Shown in pieces: positions 63,445-64,000 of a DNA stretch of 64,000 bases. The position numbers and the translations under genes are program-made. This DNA is from Mycobacterium sp. (GTDB taxonomy: Bacteria; Actinomycetota; Actinomycetes; Mycobacteriales; Mycobacteriaceae). Numbering within the stretch: position 1 is the stretch's first letter; the number at the start of each line of letters is the position of its first letter. The stretch covers positions 62,001-126,000 of the forward strand of contig JAKFVT010000025.1 in NCBI GenBank assembly GCA_021732005.1. The letters are read 5' to 3'. The notes under the pieces were generated by a model that was not told where the DNA came from, made no database searches, and saw nothing but the letters and a program-made list of their open reading frames with translations.

Positions 63445-64000
63445 GCGACATAGTCCGGGACATCAACGATGTCTTTGTAGATGCGGGATGCCAAGGCTGG
63501 CTGCGAGCGGAGGCCGTCGGGCGGCCGGGCAACGTGGTGGATATCGCCGGCGAGGAACCGGTAGTCGCCGCATCGGTGTACAAGCTGATCGTTCTCGTTG
63601 CGCTGGCGCGTGCCTTCGATTCTGGATTGGTCGACGCGCACGCCATGGTCCGGGTCGTACCGGCAGATTGCACGCCGGGGCCTACTGGCTTGAGTCTGTT
63701 CAGCGATCCGGTCACGCTGTCTTGGCTGGACTTGGCCCGCATGATGGTGGTGCTATCCGACAACGGCGCCGCGGACATCATCCTCGGCGCCCTCGGCCTG
63801 GATCCAATCGACACCGTGATCGCCGACCTCGGGCTGGCATCCACGCGGGTCGTCGGTGGAACCGCAGCCTTACAGCGACAGATCGTCCATGATGCCGGCG
63901 CCCTGACGCTCTCGGAAGCGGTAGGACTGTTGGCCAGCAACAACATTATTCAAGACAGCGCTGCGTTCGATCCTGCCTACACGACCGCTACGAGCGCTGC
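63441..64000 (+). CDS. Beta-lactamase-like serine hydrolase, incomplete at the window edge
   Basis: About 186 codons, open at position 64000. From the GTG at 63441 the motifs are Ser45-xx-Lys48 (ASVYKLI) and Ser106-Asp-Asn (LSDNGAADI), spaced about 60 residues apart as in class A beta-lactamases. There is no signal peptide, so the product is predicted to be cytoplasmic, unlike the Tat lipoprotein beside it. The Glu and KTG motifs would lie past the window. The GTG start overlaps the LysR stop (GTGA). It could be an esterase-like or penicillin-binding-like relative rather than a true beta-lactamase. Confidence 0.82.
   Translation, partial: MSDIVRDINDVFVDAGCQGWLRAEAVGRPGNVVDIAGEEPVVAASVYKLIVLVALARAFDSGLVDAHAMVRVVPADCTPGPTGLSLFSDPVTLSWLDLARMMVVLSDNGAADIILGALGLDPIDTVIADLGLASTRVVGGTAALQRQIVHDAGALTLSEAVGLLASNNIIQDSAAFDPAYTTATSA

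Overview
The window looks like the chromosome of a rapidly growing, environmental mycobacterium (Mycolicibacterium type). The DNA is GC-rich throughout. Mycobacterium-specific families recur: a FadD32-like fatty-acyl-AMP ligase, a RipD-like NlpC/P60 pseudo-enzyme, DUF4193, DUF5078, a cutinase, an MMPL exporter, a HadA/HadC-type dehydratase, an F420-type oxidoreductase and a SigB/SigF-family sigma factor. Several genes have a TANNNT -10 element 6-9 bases before the start codon and no Shine-Dalgarno, the leaderless pattern common in mycobacteria. No rRNA, tRNA, CRISPR array, insertion sequence or phage gene was seen.

Layout. 1-12 kb: the 3' end of an unidentified gene, an alcohol dehydrogenase, glycogen phosphorylase, an HsaA/acyl-CoA-dehydrogenase-like flavoprotein, then a catabolic block of class III aminotransferase, methylmalonate-semialdehyde dehydrogenase and a divergent PucR regulator, and a formate/nitrite-type channel. 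12-20 kb: envelope and lipid genes (RipD-like protein, DUF4193 protein, thioesterase diverging from the acyl-AMP ligase, PheC-like periplasmic protein, an internally deleted enoyl-CoA hydratase, a large secreted protein with a carbohydrate-binding-like module). 19-24 kb: thioesterase, nitrile hydratase accessory, alpha and beta genes, and a type III polyketide synthase with an isoprenylcysteine-methyltransferase-family partner. 24-29 kb: tex, an F420/PPOX protein, and a MmyB-like regulator divergent from an SDR with a perfect inverted repeat exactly midway between them.

29-38 kb is an export zone: a small membrane protein, four small secreted proteins, an FKBP lipoprotein, an HtrA-like protease, a small lipoprotein, and a tight three-gene operon made of an S53 (sedolisin) protease, a membrane protein with a zinc ribbon at each end, and a membrane-anchored protein. 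Next is an alpha/beta-hydrolase fused to a LuxR DNA-binding domain. 39-44.6 kb carries a four-gene isoprenoid cluster (MMPL exporter, prenyl diphosphate synthase, squalene/phytoene synthase, glycosyltransferase) with no desaturase or cyclase, so its product is unlikely to be an ordinary carotenoid.

45-64 kb: an F420 oxidoreductase, cutinase, NDH-2-like dehydrogenase, two complete GGDEF-EAL proteins around a thiolase/DUF35 pair, an SDR, and then a duplicated module around a SigF-like sigma factor and an orphan HadA/C-like dehydratase. That module has two copies of a tiny Cys-rich ORF facing the 3' end of an HD-domain gene, and each copy has lost a different half. The end holds a Tat-exported DUF1906 protein, a P-loop protein, a pseudogene remnant, an SRPBCC protein, a class A beta-lactamase lipoprotein, and a LysR regulator overlapping a second, leader-less SxxK/SDN serine hydrolase that runs off the window.

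The strongest candidates for something undescribed are the MMPL-isoprenoid-glycosyltransferase cluster, the SigF-associated duplicated micro-ORF module, and the sedolisin/double-zinc-ribbon operon.
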